A stretch of DNA of 64,000 nucleotides from contig CM021315.1 of assembly GCA_010645155.1 (NCBI GenBank), positions 1,365,922 through 1,429,921 of the forward strand. Reading direction: 5' to 3'. Of this stretch, positions 11,125-21,958 are shown piece after piece. Origin of the DNA: Tigriopus japonicus. Taxonomy: Eukaryota; Arthropoda; Copepoda; Harpacticoida; Harpacticidae. The notes under the pieces are model-generated. The model was given only the letters and a program-made list of their open reading frames with translations, was not told the DNA's origin and ran no database searches. Both the position numbers and the translations under genes were made by a program. Numbering within the stretch: the stretch's first letter is position 1; the number at the start of each line of letters is the position of its first letter.

Positions 11125-13088
11125 TTACTTTTCAGTCATCGAGAGTTCCAATATTTTTCTCAACACTTCGTCCTCATCATTCTTCCGGCGAGCTTCTTCT
11201 TCTAACGCCTTTTGTGACAATCGAATGGCCATTGCAAGTTCATCTTCGTCCTCCTTCACATTTCCTTCTGGTGCTGCAATGTCTCCTGTCACTCTCGGAC
11301 TGCTCCCTTCGGCGGAGGACCCACCTAACTCGGAGTCATTCACAGGGCTCTTTTGATCTTTGGAGAGACTTAATTCGATGGCTCGCTGAATTTGCAGTTC
11401 AAGCTGGCGGTCTTCTTGAGTCCTTGGAAATGATTGCGTTTGAGGGCCTTGTGCCTGTAAAAAAATGTTATTCATTAGTTCAAAATAATATGTAATATTT
11501 CTATTTGACAAAATTGACGGACCTGGAGTGCTTCCCAAATATCAACTTCTTCGCTGTCGTGGGTTTCTTCTGAGCTCAAAGTTCGAACACCAGTTCCGCC
11601 TCCATTGGAGGTTGCCATGGATTGTCGAATGGCAAATTGTAGGAGCTGATCGTCTTCGTCTTCATATTGCCGTCGGACTTGATTGGAGGACTGCCCTCCG
11701 ATCCTGGAATAATCGGCAGGAACTTCAAACACCATATCGTCCACTGCACACGAGGTGCGATTTTCTCCTTCCTCGTGAACTACTGTGATGCCTTCAACGC
11801 TCTCACTCAGCCCAAAAATGTTCCCAAATGTGATCCTGGCATTGACGACCCGAAACAAGGGGATCTCGATTTTGACGGGAAACCCTGAAGGAAAACTACA
11901 CGTAATGAAGTCTTTAAGCTTTTGGAAGTGGGTATTGGATATAGCCATAAGATCCACAATCGGCATGACTTGTTCTTGGAGGGATAATGGGTACTCTTCG
12001 CTAAGCCAGAGCTGTGCGTGGAATTTTTGAATCTTTCGTGTCATCTCTTTGGGTCGTCCAATGTCTCGATTCTCCAGGTTTTTTTCGGAGTCAAAATATT
12101 CCTCTGGAGAAATGCAACAAGGGTTCGTAGCACTAAAAAATTCTGACGACGAATTGGTTTCAATTGCTTGTTTCACTTCGGTCTCGGCCATGCCGATGAA
12201 AGACTGAAGGGGATTCTTGTTACTTTTGGCCCTCTTCTTGTCTTCCTCGGTGAGATGTTCGGTTCTCGTTTTTGTGATTAACTCAACGTTATTGGCACCA
12301 AAGACCTTACATTCATAGTCTGAGACCACTTCAGTTTTATCGGAGCCCCAACCCCAAAATCCACCCCGAGTCCGCTCAAAGTTGATTTGATCCGTATCCA
12401 CGTAAGTGAGAATTAGAGGTGTAGTGAGTCGTGTTGAAATCTGACCTTCGGATTGGACTTGAGAAGCGAGTTCCTCCAAAGAAAGAAGTTTCATCTCCTC
12501 ACAGTACACTGTTTTCGTATCATGATCCACTTCAAAAAGATCCGCCCCATCGCCTCGGCCGGAGAAGATGTAGGTCCTGTTGCCCCTCACCCAACTGGAT
12601 TGGTCAAATCCCAACAGAGTGGTATCAATCCGGACCTTGGAGCCTTGCTTGTACACTTTGTAGGTGTCGCTTGGGCACACACGCGACACAAAGGGCAACC
12701 AAGAAGTGAACTCCCATTTCATTTCCACATAAAAATCAGGCGCATTCTTCAACTTTTGGAGCAGGTCCGGAATGCCGCCTATACGGCTGGAATAGCGCTG
12801 ACTGTCGCGTTTTTCTAGCACCAATTGGAGGAGTTCGGGATCGCCAGTGGACACGGCTTCTTGTACCACGGTCCAGCCTCCCTTGTTAATGACATTGACA
12901 TTGGCATTGTGTTTGAGGAGGACTCGAGTGCTCTCCAAGTGGCCCAAAGTCACACTTAGCATCAGTGGAGTCCTACCTCGAGGATCCAGTTCCTCGATTT
13001 CATAATGCTTCTTGGCGAGCAGCTCATCCAAGTCTTGGTACTTGTTCTCCCAAGCCAATCGATGCAGAGGGTATTGAGCCCCGGCCAT
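11125..13088 (-). CDS. ANKRD13: ANKRD13 family ankyrin-repeat and UIM protein
   Basis: Ubiquitin-binding adaptor that recognises Lys63-ubiquitinated membrane receptors during endocytosis (vertebrate ANKRD13A/B/D). Two minus-strand exons, 13088-11523 and 11454-11125, joined in phase 0 over a 68-bp intron, giving 631 aa. Residues 1-100 hold ankyrin repeats (YPLHRLAWENKYQDLDELL, DPRGRTPLMLSVTLGHLE). The central GPCR-chaperone-like region contains MKWEFTSWLPFVSRVCPSDTY. The C-terminus carries four ubiquitin-interacting motifs: about 476-493 (EDEDDQLLQFAIRQSM), 536-556 (DRQLELQIQRAIELSLS), 590-607 (EDELAMAIRLSQKALEEE) and 615-630 (DEDEVLRKILELSM). Four UIMs is the usual vertebrate number. The donor after CTCCAG is GTCCGT, weaker than consensus. 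It converges on the SLF2-like gene. The start MAGAQYPLHRLAW fits the family. Confidence 0.95.
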
Positions 13089-15824
13089 CTTGGAACAAGT
13101 GCTCGGTATCTACCGGCTCCAATCTCTAGCAGCACTTCATGTCGAAGATGCCCGGATATGTGGATGGTGGTGTTGAAACTAGGATATTGGCGAACTATTC
13201 AGTGCAACACTAGAGAACCCAGATTTGTGCAGTAATATTAGGTCGATGATGACTCAGTTGCCTAGATACACCAGCCTCTGGGATTGAGAGTTTGAAGGAA
13301 CTGCGAAACGAGAGCTTACTTCTACTGTTTGGGCAGAAGAATGTGGTACTGCCTTCTTCCAAAGAAATACTGTGCCATAGTCAGCGATGAGTAAGTGGGT
13401 GAGTGAGTGAGTTCATTCAGTTGTTGATCGAAAGGGAGAAGAATGGGCAGGCCCCCCCCCCACCCACCGGCTCGAGTGACGCGAGCGGTGTGCGGTACTT
13501 TTGACTAAAGGGCCTAGGCATGGATATACTTACAGAAGAGGATGCGAAGACAGATGTTTGTTGTTGTTTTTGAGAGCCCAATGAGGCCCTATGGACTGAA
13601 CGAAAGGCGAGTGTTATGGACTCTATATTCAATATTTCATAACAAATCAGTGAATGAATTGTCTAGACATCATTCTAGTTTGTGTATCTGTCTCTTAGAG
13701 ATAATTAAATGCAACCCATTCTTGGGTAAATCACGTTCACCATTCATTATCAACCCTATTCAACTTATCCTGAAATACTAATGGTTTCAGATTATAAGAA
13801 CCTAACAACACCATCAAAGTGAAGAATATAGTGCTCCATGAAGGTGATCTGTTCTTTACTCCATTGAATAATCATTCAGAGGGAATCATCAACAACTCAA
13901 CCATAAGTTGATGAATAATTTGTTCAATATTGTGCTTCCTCTCAGTTTGGCCTGTCAAAATGTTGATATTTGGCATCTACTGGATTTCAGGCATTTCAGA
14001 CGATAAAGTACTGACTAAAAATAATATTTTTTTTATGGAGAAGAGTGTTTATACTGTGGCTGTGAGTTTCATTGTTAATAACATGGCCACAGTTTACCAA
14101 AAAGACGCCTAATTTTCATGTAACTTGATCAGAGTATAATTGAACCCGTTGTCTGAAGTTGGTATTATTATATTCAGGTTATACATGTGTTTAATTGCGA
14201 TCCATTCTTAGTTTTGTGCGAGACATTGGTCTGAAGTAGCTCAGTTTTGACTAATTCCTGAGAACAGTAAGCATCATGATCAAATAAACGGCAGGAAAAG
14301 GAGCGCTATCTCATGCTGCAACAATGTTCTGAAGTGATGTTTGCTATCCAACACCTTTTTCTATCGTCTTTCGGCAATTTCGTTCAAATTCAGTGCAGAG
14401 CCGCACCGTTTCAAGGGCCTCATTGGGCTACGCGTCAGCTGAAGTTCGCGTCCTGTGGTGAGAGGTTCCTGGCCTAGGGAGACAGGGAGGGAGGGAGGGG
14501 ATTTGTAGCGGCTGTCAGTTTGGGATTCTTCAGAGGGTGGGCTTGGAGTGATCCATAGAAAGAGAAAAAAACTTCATCGATTACAAGAAATTCGGAATCG
14601 ATGTTTTTTTTTACCTTTGCCTAGCGTTCTCAAGTTCTTTGATTGCCCTCTATCCTGATGAGGCCAGTGTTACTGAAATTCTATCACGTACAAGTAAGGT
14701 TGAGGTTCTTGCGGATGTCCTTCAGCTTTAAGCTAACATGGTGTGTATGTATGGTACCGGATATAAATTTTCTGAAAAAACACTTTTCGGTAGAACAGAG
14801 GCCGCTAATATGATCGTTTCGGCTTGCCGATAAGCCATCCGCTAAACGCATAACTTAGGAGCGTAATGTTTGTGTCCTGAACATGTAGCATTGTTAAATG
14901 AATATCATTTGATATGGAGAAGTTAGGAATATCCGTTTGCTGAGCTCGAAGGATCATTTTAAATTCAGCAGAATACAGTTACTGGTTTAACGATAAACAA
15001 AGGCCCTAATTTGTGTACAAGATTCGTTATTGAAAAATTGTCTGGAAGATGGATGGCCTTTTTGACCGAGTTTTCTTCCCACCGAGATAAGAGACTTTCT
15101 TTCATTTAAACATGTTTGTATGCGCTCAGAGTAAAATAAGTTTCAAAATTCGCTGTGCAAAACATTTTGTCAACAACTAACGTGAAAGCAAATTAGATGA
15201 AATGATGTGGGTAACCCTGAGGGCCTTTCCTCGAACATCTTAAGGCCCTCCCGAGGTGGCGATCCCAGTTCGGCTGCAGTAAATCAGGCTCAAATAAAAC
15301 TCTCAACGTACCTCTTCGACCAGCTCATGTGTTGCCCTCTTAGCACCCTTATCCAAGTAGAAGTATGAAGTAGTAGGGTCCTTTCCATGCCCGTGTGTGT
15401 AAGTGAAGGAGGGGGAATCCTCTTTCCCTCGCTTGGCTGCCAATTTGAGCCCATGTTGAACGAAAGAAAGACATACTCGTCTTGCTTGGCCGTGTTGGGA
15501 CTCAGGATGTCAACGGGACATGCCATGGTCGGAATGGATAGCAAAAACATGGCAAAAGCTACAGGTAGATGGATCAAAATATGACTCACACCACCGCCAC
15601 CACCATATATCAGCCTCTCGTGTAGCGTGCGAACAGTGTAGGGATTTAATTGTCATTGTAGTACAATGGATGTAGTTGAATCGCGAAAGCTGGGGGCACA
15701 GGAACGACGCGGTGGATAAGAATAACGTTGAACAAACAAAGCTATCGAGACAAAGAGGTAACACATTAGTTTATTGGTTTTTAGCTGGCCAATTCATTAA
15801 TCTGGTGGGAAAAACACAGCATCC
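13089..15824. other. Intergenic region, no confident gene
   Basis: 2.7 kb separating ANKRD13 from the next plus-strand gene. It holds the ANKRD13 promoter, a GTGA-type short repeat near 13395-13410 and a run of nine or more C near 13450. No RNA gene was seen. A minus-strand open frame at about 15312-15560 has a hydrophobic start and possible splice sites at both ends, but no partner exon was found. Confidence 0.5.
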
Positions 15825-16328
15825 ATGGCTCGCAACAACATATACAGACCCACTACGGTCCCAATGGATGGACAATACAAAAATACATATCTGCCCGCCC
15901 CTGGGTGGTGCCCAGGACGGAAGAAACGATTGGAATTCATTCTTGTGACATCTTCGTTAATGTGTTGGGTGTGTGGCATAGTTGTCATGGCCTTGGGGCT
16001 AAGTGGAAGTGGTGGCGCAATCATAGTTCTACTTGTGGCCTTAAGTTTGGTTCTCATAGTGGTGGGCATCGGACTATTTTCCATGTACCTGAGAATGCAA
16101 GGCCACTGCAACCTTCCTTGTTGGCCTACTCGAGCGGCGCAGTTTTCTCAGTCATTGGTAGAAATCAATCCTGTGCCTGGATCGCAAACAACGGCGTCCA
16201 CTACGAGGTCTGGAACTCAAATGACTTTGGCGGAAGAAAGTGAGGAGCGGTTCATTCTAATGGAAACAGACAGTACCGATGCTGAGCGCATTATGGAGAG
16301 CAAGCCCAAAATTGTCTTCAAGCATTAA
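15825..16328 (+). CDS. Unrecognised two-pass membrane protein, 167 aa
   Basis: I do not recognise this protein. It is a single open exon of 167 aa with an ATG in good context (ATCCATGGC). A short polar N-terminus is followed by two hydrophobic segments, about residues 39-60 (ILVTSSLMCWVCGIVVMALGL) and 64-88 (Gly-Ala-Ile rich to FSMYL), separated by a tight GSGG turn. After that comes a Cys-containing stretch (GHCNLPCWP) and a Ser/Thr/Glu-rich tail ending KIVFKH. A hairpin topology with both ends in the cytosol is inferred. It converges on the 16650-18527 gene. An upstream coding exon cannot be excluded. Confidence 0.6.
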   Translation: MARNNIYRPTTVPMDGQYKNTYLPAPGWCPGRKKRLEFILVTSSLMCWVCGIVVMALGLSGSGGAIIVLLVALSLVLIVVGIGLFSMYLRMQGHCNLPCWPTRAAQFSQSLVEINPVPGSQTTASTTRSGTQMTLAEESEERFILMETDSTDAERIMESKPKIVFKH

Positions 16329-16649
16329 TCAGCCCTTTGTGATGCCATTTTCAAAATGAGTTTTTTTCCGCAAAGGCTGAATTTCCATTGAGAACCAACA
16401 GCCTTTTGTCGTTTTGTCATTTTTTATTATTATTCTATGTATAGTATAAGATTGCCCACGAATTTTTACATCAGTTTAGTGCAAATATAATGAAACAGCC
16501 GTTTTGAAAAAAACACGGGGCTGAAAGCCCGCATTTATGTTCCAAAACATATTTCCAATACTTTTGCATCTTGGTTCCAACAACCTTGGTTATCGCTGCT
16601 GTTGTTGTTGTTGTTGTTGTTGTTCGAGATTCATTTCATACCCTCCAGG
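16329..16649. other. 3' gap with GTT microsatellite
   Basis: 321 bp between convergent stops. It contains a GCT/GTT trinucleotide run at about 16596-16625 and, at 16423-16428, TTTATT (AATAAA on the minus strand), a plausible poly(A) signal for the minus-strand gene. Confidence 0.5.
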
Positions 16650-18527
16650 TTAAACAGGGGGGAGGTCGTCTTTGTTGCCCTCTTGACTGGAATTGCCGTC
16701 ATCAGGGGCCGATGGCACGTGCTCATCGTGTGAGTCGCTCGGAGAACCGGTCGGCTTGTTCTCGTTGATCGAGTCAAGATCTAAGGAATTCTTTACGTAA
16801 GACGATTCCTTGGCTTCGTCCACCATATCTGAAGAAAATACATAAGACTTCATTGGTGAGATTGCTTGTCCCACTTATCAATAATGGTGCCCAAGAGAGA
16901 GGGAACAGAAGCTAGGGTTAATCCACACAACATTCAGTGCAACTCGACCGCCTAAATGTGCAATATTCCAAGATTCAACTTCAATCACAATTGAACAAGG
17001 TAAGATAACCGAAATGCCAATTCTGTAGAAATTCGCGTTTCGCTAAAAATTAATCATTAATCATACGATTCGATTTAACTTATTGGGTGGGAAAAAAAAG
17101 GAAAATCATGAGGCCATAGTTCGACATAGAAAAATAGTTCTAATGCATTTGAGTTGTTACAGATATAGGATAAAAGATCCTTCCTTCTGCTCTCAAGCAA
17201 CCAAACTTGCCACTATGGACTAAATGTAGGGCCTGTTTGCACGCGATTTTTTGTCTCACCATTGTGGAGTTTCATCTTGTGCTTTTTTCGCTAAGATTCA
17301 ACTCGTTTCGAAATCAATTCATTACTCGCAAATAACTAACATGAAGATTCAATATGATTTCCCTTTTTCAGACATTATTCAGCCTGACAACATAAAAAAG
17401 GTGCGACATTTTTTTAAAAATTTAGTTGGCAAATTAGATTAATGATCATGATTTGATTGAATAAGAATGGTGTTTTTCAAAAAAATCAATCGAAATGTGG
17501 CTTTGGAAGAATGGTGCTAACTAGTGGGCAACCGACATACCCAGAAGGTTTAGAAATAAGAGCAAAAGGATAGAGATCAAATTTACCCAAACCAGTATAA
17601 AGGTTTCCTTTCCCGTAGTCATCATCATGACGCTCATCCTCACTTTCCAAGATGTAGTGACCTTCTTTGTGGTTCCTTTGAACCCCGAACATGCACCACG
17701 CGACGAAATAGAGTCCACACAGAGCGGCTACAATTGCCAGCAACAGGAAAATGAGACCGATCCCAGACATGTTCCAACCTAGAAAAAAAGAAGATTGACT
17801 TTCAGCACAAACAAGGAAAGGACTTTGCTCTTTTCGGCTCGATATCCGTTTGTGCATATCGATCGAATATTAAGCCGCCTCAAAAAGCACTCGAAAAAGG
17901 TCAATCATGGTCTTCCAACTCTTCTAAAAGTATTAGGAAGCAACCACTTGAACTCACATCAACAATCAGAAGCTAGAAATAAATTGATCAACATAAGCTA
18001 GGCCCCAACGGAAAGACAATTTGAAGTTCTGCAAAAGTGAAATACATCGGATGCCACCATAGGCACAATGGCATATGTATTTTGATTGCGACCAAACAGG
18101 ATTGATGGCAACTGTAGCATATTGCTGAGACGATGAAGTTTCTCTCTTATCGATAGGCGAGAGCATTGATGAATGAAATGAGCTTTAAGAACTGATCAAC
18201 TAACCTGAGCGTTTGGGTCGTGGAGTTTGATGTTGTTGGTTGAGTCCAATCCAACCTATTCCACGTCGATAACCTCTTCCAAAGGGAGCTCTTCCACCCC
18301 TTCCACCACTACCGCCGCCACGACCACCACCTCGACACTCAAGTTCCGGTGCAAAAGCTAGTATCAAAACTAGCCCGATGAAGACGAACTGAATCGATGC
18401 TACCCGAGGGACTAAAATGATGATTTAGAGTCTGGATTGTTGAAAACGACCCCAAGTCCCGACAATTTCACTTAGGTGCTTGGATCAAATATTACTTTAC
18501 TCTCGTACCTCTGCCAGACTTGATCAT
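16650..18527 (-). CDS. Unrecognised secretory single-pass membrane protein with Gly/Arg-rich ectodomain, 198 aa
   Basis: I do not recognise this protein. Four minus-strand exons, 18527-18509 (19 nt), 18411-18205, 17778-17587 and 16828-16650, all join in phase 1 at GT-AG sites and give 198 aa without a stop. A signal peptide runs from MIKSGRVPRVAS through a hydrophobic core (FVFIGLVLILAFA). The short mature ectodomain is rich in Gly and Arg (CRGGGRGGGSGGRGG, then FGRGYRRGIGW). One transmembrane helix follows at about residues 80-105 (MSGIGLIFLLLAIVAALCGL), then an acidic cytosolic tail (EDERHDDDYGKG) ending DDLPPV. The four phase-1 joins and the signal peptide built across a 19-nt first exon support a real gene. 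Similar architecture occurs in small type I adaptors, but no family can be named. Confidence 0.65.
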
Positions 18528-19418
18528 TCGGGCAAGTACAGGACTGATCACTTACTCTCCACTCATCAAGCTTTGGATGAGAGACTGGACTGATGATGGT
18601 GGTGTCGGTGGGTACGAGAAGCAAGGCGTCCTAGGGCAACAACGTGCTCCGAAGACGAAGAACCAAGCCTGTTTGGCGACTTCTCCTCCGTCCATCGAGC
18701 AGTCCCGACTCGCGAATCGAAGTCGCCACATAGGGATGAAGTCCAAATCGGGCTGGCCAGACTTACAAACCCCGTCTGGGCTAGACTAGCTAGACGGAAT
18801 ACTTCCACCCTGAACGGTTCTTGGTCTTCTCCCAAATGTTTGCTTGGTGAAGTAGCGGTGGCTCTTGGGGTGGTTGGATACAATGAACTTGCTGGCCCGC
18901 ACAAGTTTTGTACAGGCCATGGATTTGCTTACAGAATGTAAGAGGTTCCTGTACAGGCGGAGAAGGCAGAGACGAGACAAGAGGAGAGATACAGAGATGA
19001 TAGTATTTTGTGGTCGCAGTACTCCGCCCTGGAGAACTCCTTGGAAACGAAACAAGCACCGATTTCCCGAATGGAGACGAACAAGGCCTGCCCCGCATAT
19101 GGTATGATTTGTGTAATGATTTGGGCAAGGATTATTTGATTCGTTCCGTTCCTCGAATGCTACCTTCTTTATCAGAATCATTCACTGAAGGATAATCTTA
19201 ATACTTTGAAAAGCGATCCTCCGCAGCGCCAGTACGAGTACTTTATGTCGCCAAAGAATAATCTTGGCGTTGACAAGTTAAGTTGATCATTTAAGGAAGT
19301 TGTTTACGTTGACTGCTTCATCGACTCTCGCTTTCTGTTGGGATCTAGGCTGGAGAAATTGTTGGAATCGCCGTTACAGATTGCTGTTATGTTCCATGAT
19401 GACACATTAAATCTTCTG
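18528..19418. other. Intergenic region, no gene seen
   Basis: About 0.9 kb upstream of the minus-strand gene, reaching the left end of the inverted-repeat element. Several open frames overlap on both strands but none shows domain or splice evidence. Confidence 0.45.
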
Positions 19419-20558
19419 AGCTCACGGTGTTCCGAATGGCTTTTTAGGTTTGAATCAAAATACCCAAAAACACCATGGCACTTTTTGGACCCAAAATTCA
19501 ATGGGGAACAACTTTATATTTATTGTATTATATAAGATTAGGTCCAGGGAAAAAGTTATATACCTAAAAACCTATTAAATATAACATTTTTTAACCAACT
19601 ATTTAATCCATAATTAGAGACCATTTAGTTACCTAATGAATTCAAATTGAATAAAAATTCATTCAGCAACACCTGAGTTATTTGACTTTGAATGGTCCAT
19701 TTTTGACCCCAAAAAGCCAAAAAACGCTACAGTTATATGAAAAAACAAATTCCCAAAGATTTCACATAGCTTTTCAATATTACAAAAATAAATGTTTTTT
19801 TTTGACTTTTGGAACTTTTGTCAAAATAGCTCAAAATATGAAAAAATATCACTTAAAATGCACTTAAGTAAGATTTTTGGAAAGTTATTTTCATAACAAA
19901 ATAGGGTACGCTATGATGTGTGTTGTGCCAAAATTACAAATAAAAATGTCTAACAGAGTCATTTCCAAAATTACGATTTCTAGAAGGACCATGTTCAAAA
20001 TGGACTAAAATCGAAACTTGAAACATTAACCGATTTTTTCAAAACTTTAAATTATTACCCAACTTTGAGTGTCTTTGATACTGCAAAAGTTTTTTATTAA
20101 AAAATGTATTTTAAATACCTTTTAAGTGATATTTTTTCTTATTTTGAGCTATTTTGACATAAGTTCCAAAAGTCAAAAAAAACATTTATTTTTGTAATAT
20201 TGAAAAGCTATGTGAAATCTTTGGGAATTTGTTTTTTCATATAACTGTAGCGTTTTTCGGCTTTTTGGGGTCAAAAATGGACCATTCAAAGTCAAATAAC
20301 TCAGCTGTTGATGAATGAATTTTTATTCAATTTGAATTCATTAGGTAACTAAATGGTCTCTAAATATGGATTAAATAGTTTGTTAAAAAATGTTATATTT
20401 AATAGGTTTTTAGGTATATAACTTTTTTCCTGGACCTAATCTTATATAATACAATAAAAGTAAAGTTGTTCCCCATTGAATTGTGGGTCCAAAAAGTGCC
20501 ATGGTGTCTTTGGGTATTTTGATTCAAACCTAAAACGCCATTCGGAACACCGTGAGCT
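19419..20558. mobile_element. Fold-back inverted-repeat element (non-autonomous DNA transposon), family A
   Basis: Two arms of about 440 bp are inverted copies of each other: 19419-19862 and about 20110-20558, separated by about 245 bp that pair poorly. The outer ends read AGCTCACGGTGTTCCGAATGG and the complementary CCATTCGGAACACCGTGAGCT. Long internal stretches match, such as TTTCACATAGCTTTTCAATA on one arm and its reverse complement on the other. No transposase is encoded; open frames in the two arms are mirror images of repeat sequence. A second, damaged copy lies at about 36872-39157 and a solo end at about 56685-56745. The AGCT flank is itself palindromic, so the target duplication cannot be decided. 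Confidence 0.85.
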
Positions 20559-20868
20559 GTTACATTTTTCGAATTCCCCACTGTTTCTAAGTAATTGGCA
20601 TAGCTGACTCAGCTGATTGTTGCCAGTGGCTGAGAAGTGTTTTGTTTCTGGTGAAAGCAAGCAAGCAGTTCCACCAGGCCAGCTCGAGTTCCAACGATCA
20701 AACTAGAAGTTGGAATTATGGTCCCAAAGGAGTTTCAGCCCTTAAAGAAGTAAAAACCTCACCATCCAAGCCACTCAGAAGCAGATCAAAGAAAGAAAAG
20801 CCTTTCTCACCCTCTTTCAATCTACAACCGGCAAATCCAAGCGACGATAAAGACAAATAAGGTTTGGA
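20559..20868. other. TMED upstream region
   Basis: 310 bp between the inverted-repeat element and the TMED start. It is open in one plus frame from 20642 to 20860 but ends in a stop 8 bp before the TMED ATG, so it is probably 5' UTR or promoter. The transposon edge lies only about 300 bp from the start codon. Confidence 0.45.
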
Positions 20869-21676
20869 ATGACTCCTCTTGGGCGTGGATCCCGTTTACG
20901 CGGGGATCCCCTAGTCAAGGTTTTAATCGTTCTGACTTGGATATCGTGTTATCATCCGGGGTGTGTGGTGTCGCTCACTGAACGAGAATTCACGGTTGAG
21001 GTTCAAGGCGGGCAAGAAGAGTGCTTTTACGAGAGCGTCCAAATCGGCGACACCTTGGACATCGACTACCAAGTGGTGGATGGAGGCCGACAAAATGAGA
21101 TGGACATCAGTTTCAGGATCACCAGACCCGATGGGGTACCTTTGGTGGCCGATGTTAGGAAGGCGGATAACACGCACCGAAACACGGTCAAGATGGCCGG
21201 CGATTACGAGATCTGTTTCGACAACACGCATAACCGATTCAGTCCCAAGATCATCTTCTTCGAGATCATCATTGAGAAAGAGGGTGAAGACGAAGAAGAG
21301 TGGGATGAGTTCAAAGATATCATGAAGAATGTGGCCCAAGATCCGGAGCAATATGAAATGCAGGTAAAAGAAACAACCCTCGTGTAAAGCTTGCGTCGTT
21401 GCTTATAAACTTTTGTGTTCCTAGGTGAAAGACATAGAAGACGCCTTGCGACAAATTAAGGATCGTGTCTCGCGATCTCGACATTTTCAAGATCAAATCC
21501 GGGCTTTTGAGTATCGGGATCGGTCCATCGCCGAGCATAACTTTGAGCGAGTCAATTTTTGGTCTGTGGTACAATTTATTCTCATGGTTGGGGTGGGAAT
21601 CACCCAAGTGGTGGTGGTTCGCAGTTTGTTCGACGAAAAGTCGTACCTACACGGGTTTTGGAAACGTCTTTGCTGA
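20869..21676 (+). CDS. p24 family cargo receptor (TMED, gamma-type)
   Basis: Transmembrane emp24-domain protein of the early secretory pathway; p24 proteins load cargo such as GPI-anchored proteins into COPI and COPII vesicles. Two exons, 20869-21363 and 21425-21676, join in phase 0 over a 61-bp intron, giving 248 aa. A signal peptide (hydrophobic VKVLIVLTWISCY) is followed by the GOLD domain with its two cysteines (EECFYES and YEICFDNT). Next come a coiled coil (IEDALRQIKDRVSRSRHFQDQIRAFEYRDRS contains the heptads), a transmembrane helix near 209-230 (FWSVVQFILMVGVG) and a short tail ending WKRLC. The motif ERVNFWSVVQ matches TMED1/5-type (p24-gamma) proteins. The tail lacks a classical C-terminal KKXX. 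AATAAA lies at 21875. It converges on ELMO. Confidence 0.9.
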
Positions 21677-21874
21677 CACCCTTTGAGACGAGACCGAAAA
21701 CGTCGGCTCGTGTCTTGCCTATCTCGAATGCCCACCATCATGAGTTGGTATGGAAATGAACAAAAGTCCTTAATCAGATGCTTGATAGCCAGAATCAGTC
21801 ATGTTATTTCAAGTCACAACAAGCAAACGATAGAAAATGAAACAAATACTGCTTTGAAGGTCATGGAAGTAAGG

Positions 21875-21880
21875 AATAAA
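21875..21880 (+). terminator. Poly(A) signal AATAAA of TMED
   Basis: AATAAA about 200 bp after the TMED stop and 79 bp before the end of the convergent ELMO reading frame. Confidence 0.55.
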
Positions 21881-21958
21881 AGTTACTTGATTTTTTAACA
21901 CCCATTCTGACTCTTAGGTCCTATAAACTACGAGCCTCTCCTGTATTGTCACTTTTTT

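Noticed and set aside
15312..15560. Minus-strand exon-like frame with hydrophobic start (MFLLSIPTMACPVD), an acceptor-like CTGTAG and donor GAG|GTACGT
   Set aside because: No partner exon or conserved domain was found downstream on the minus strand, and the apparent upstream start is GTG. Transcript evidence would be needed.
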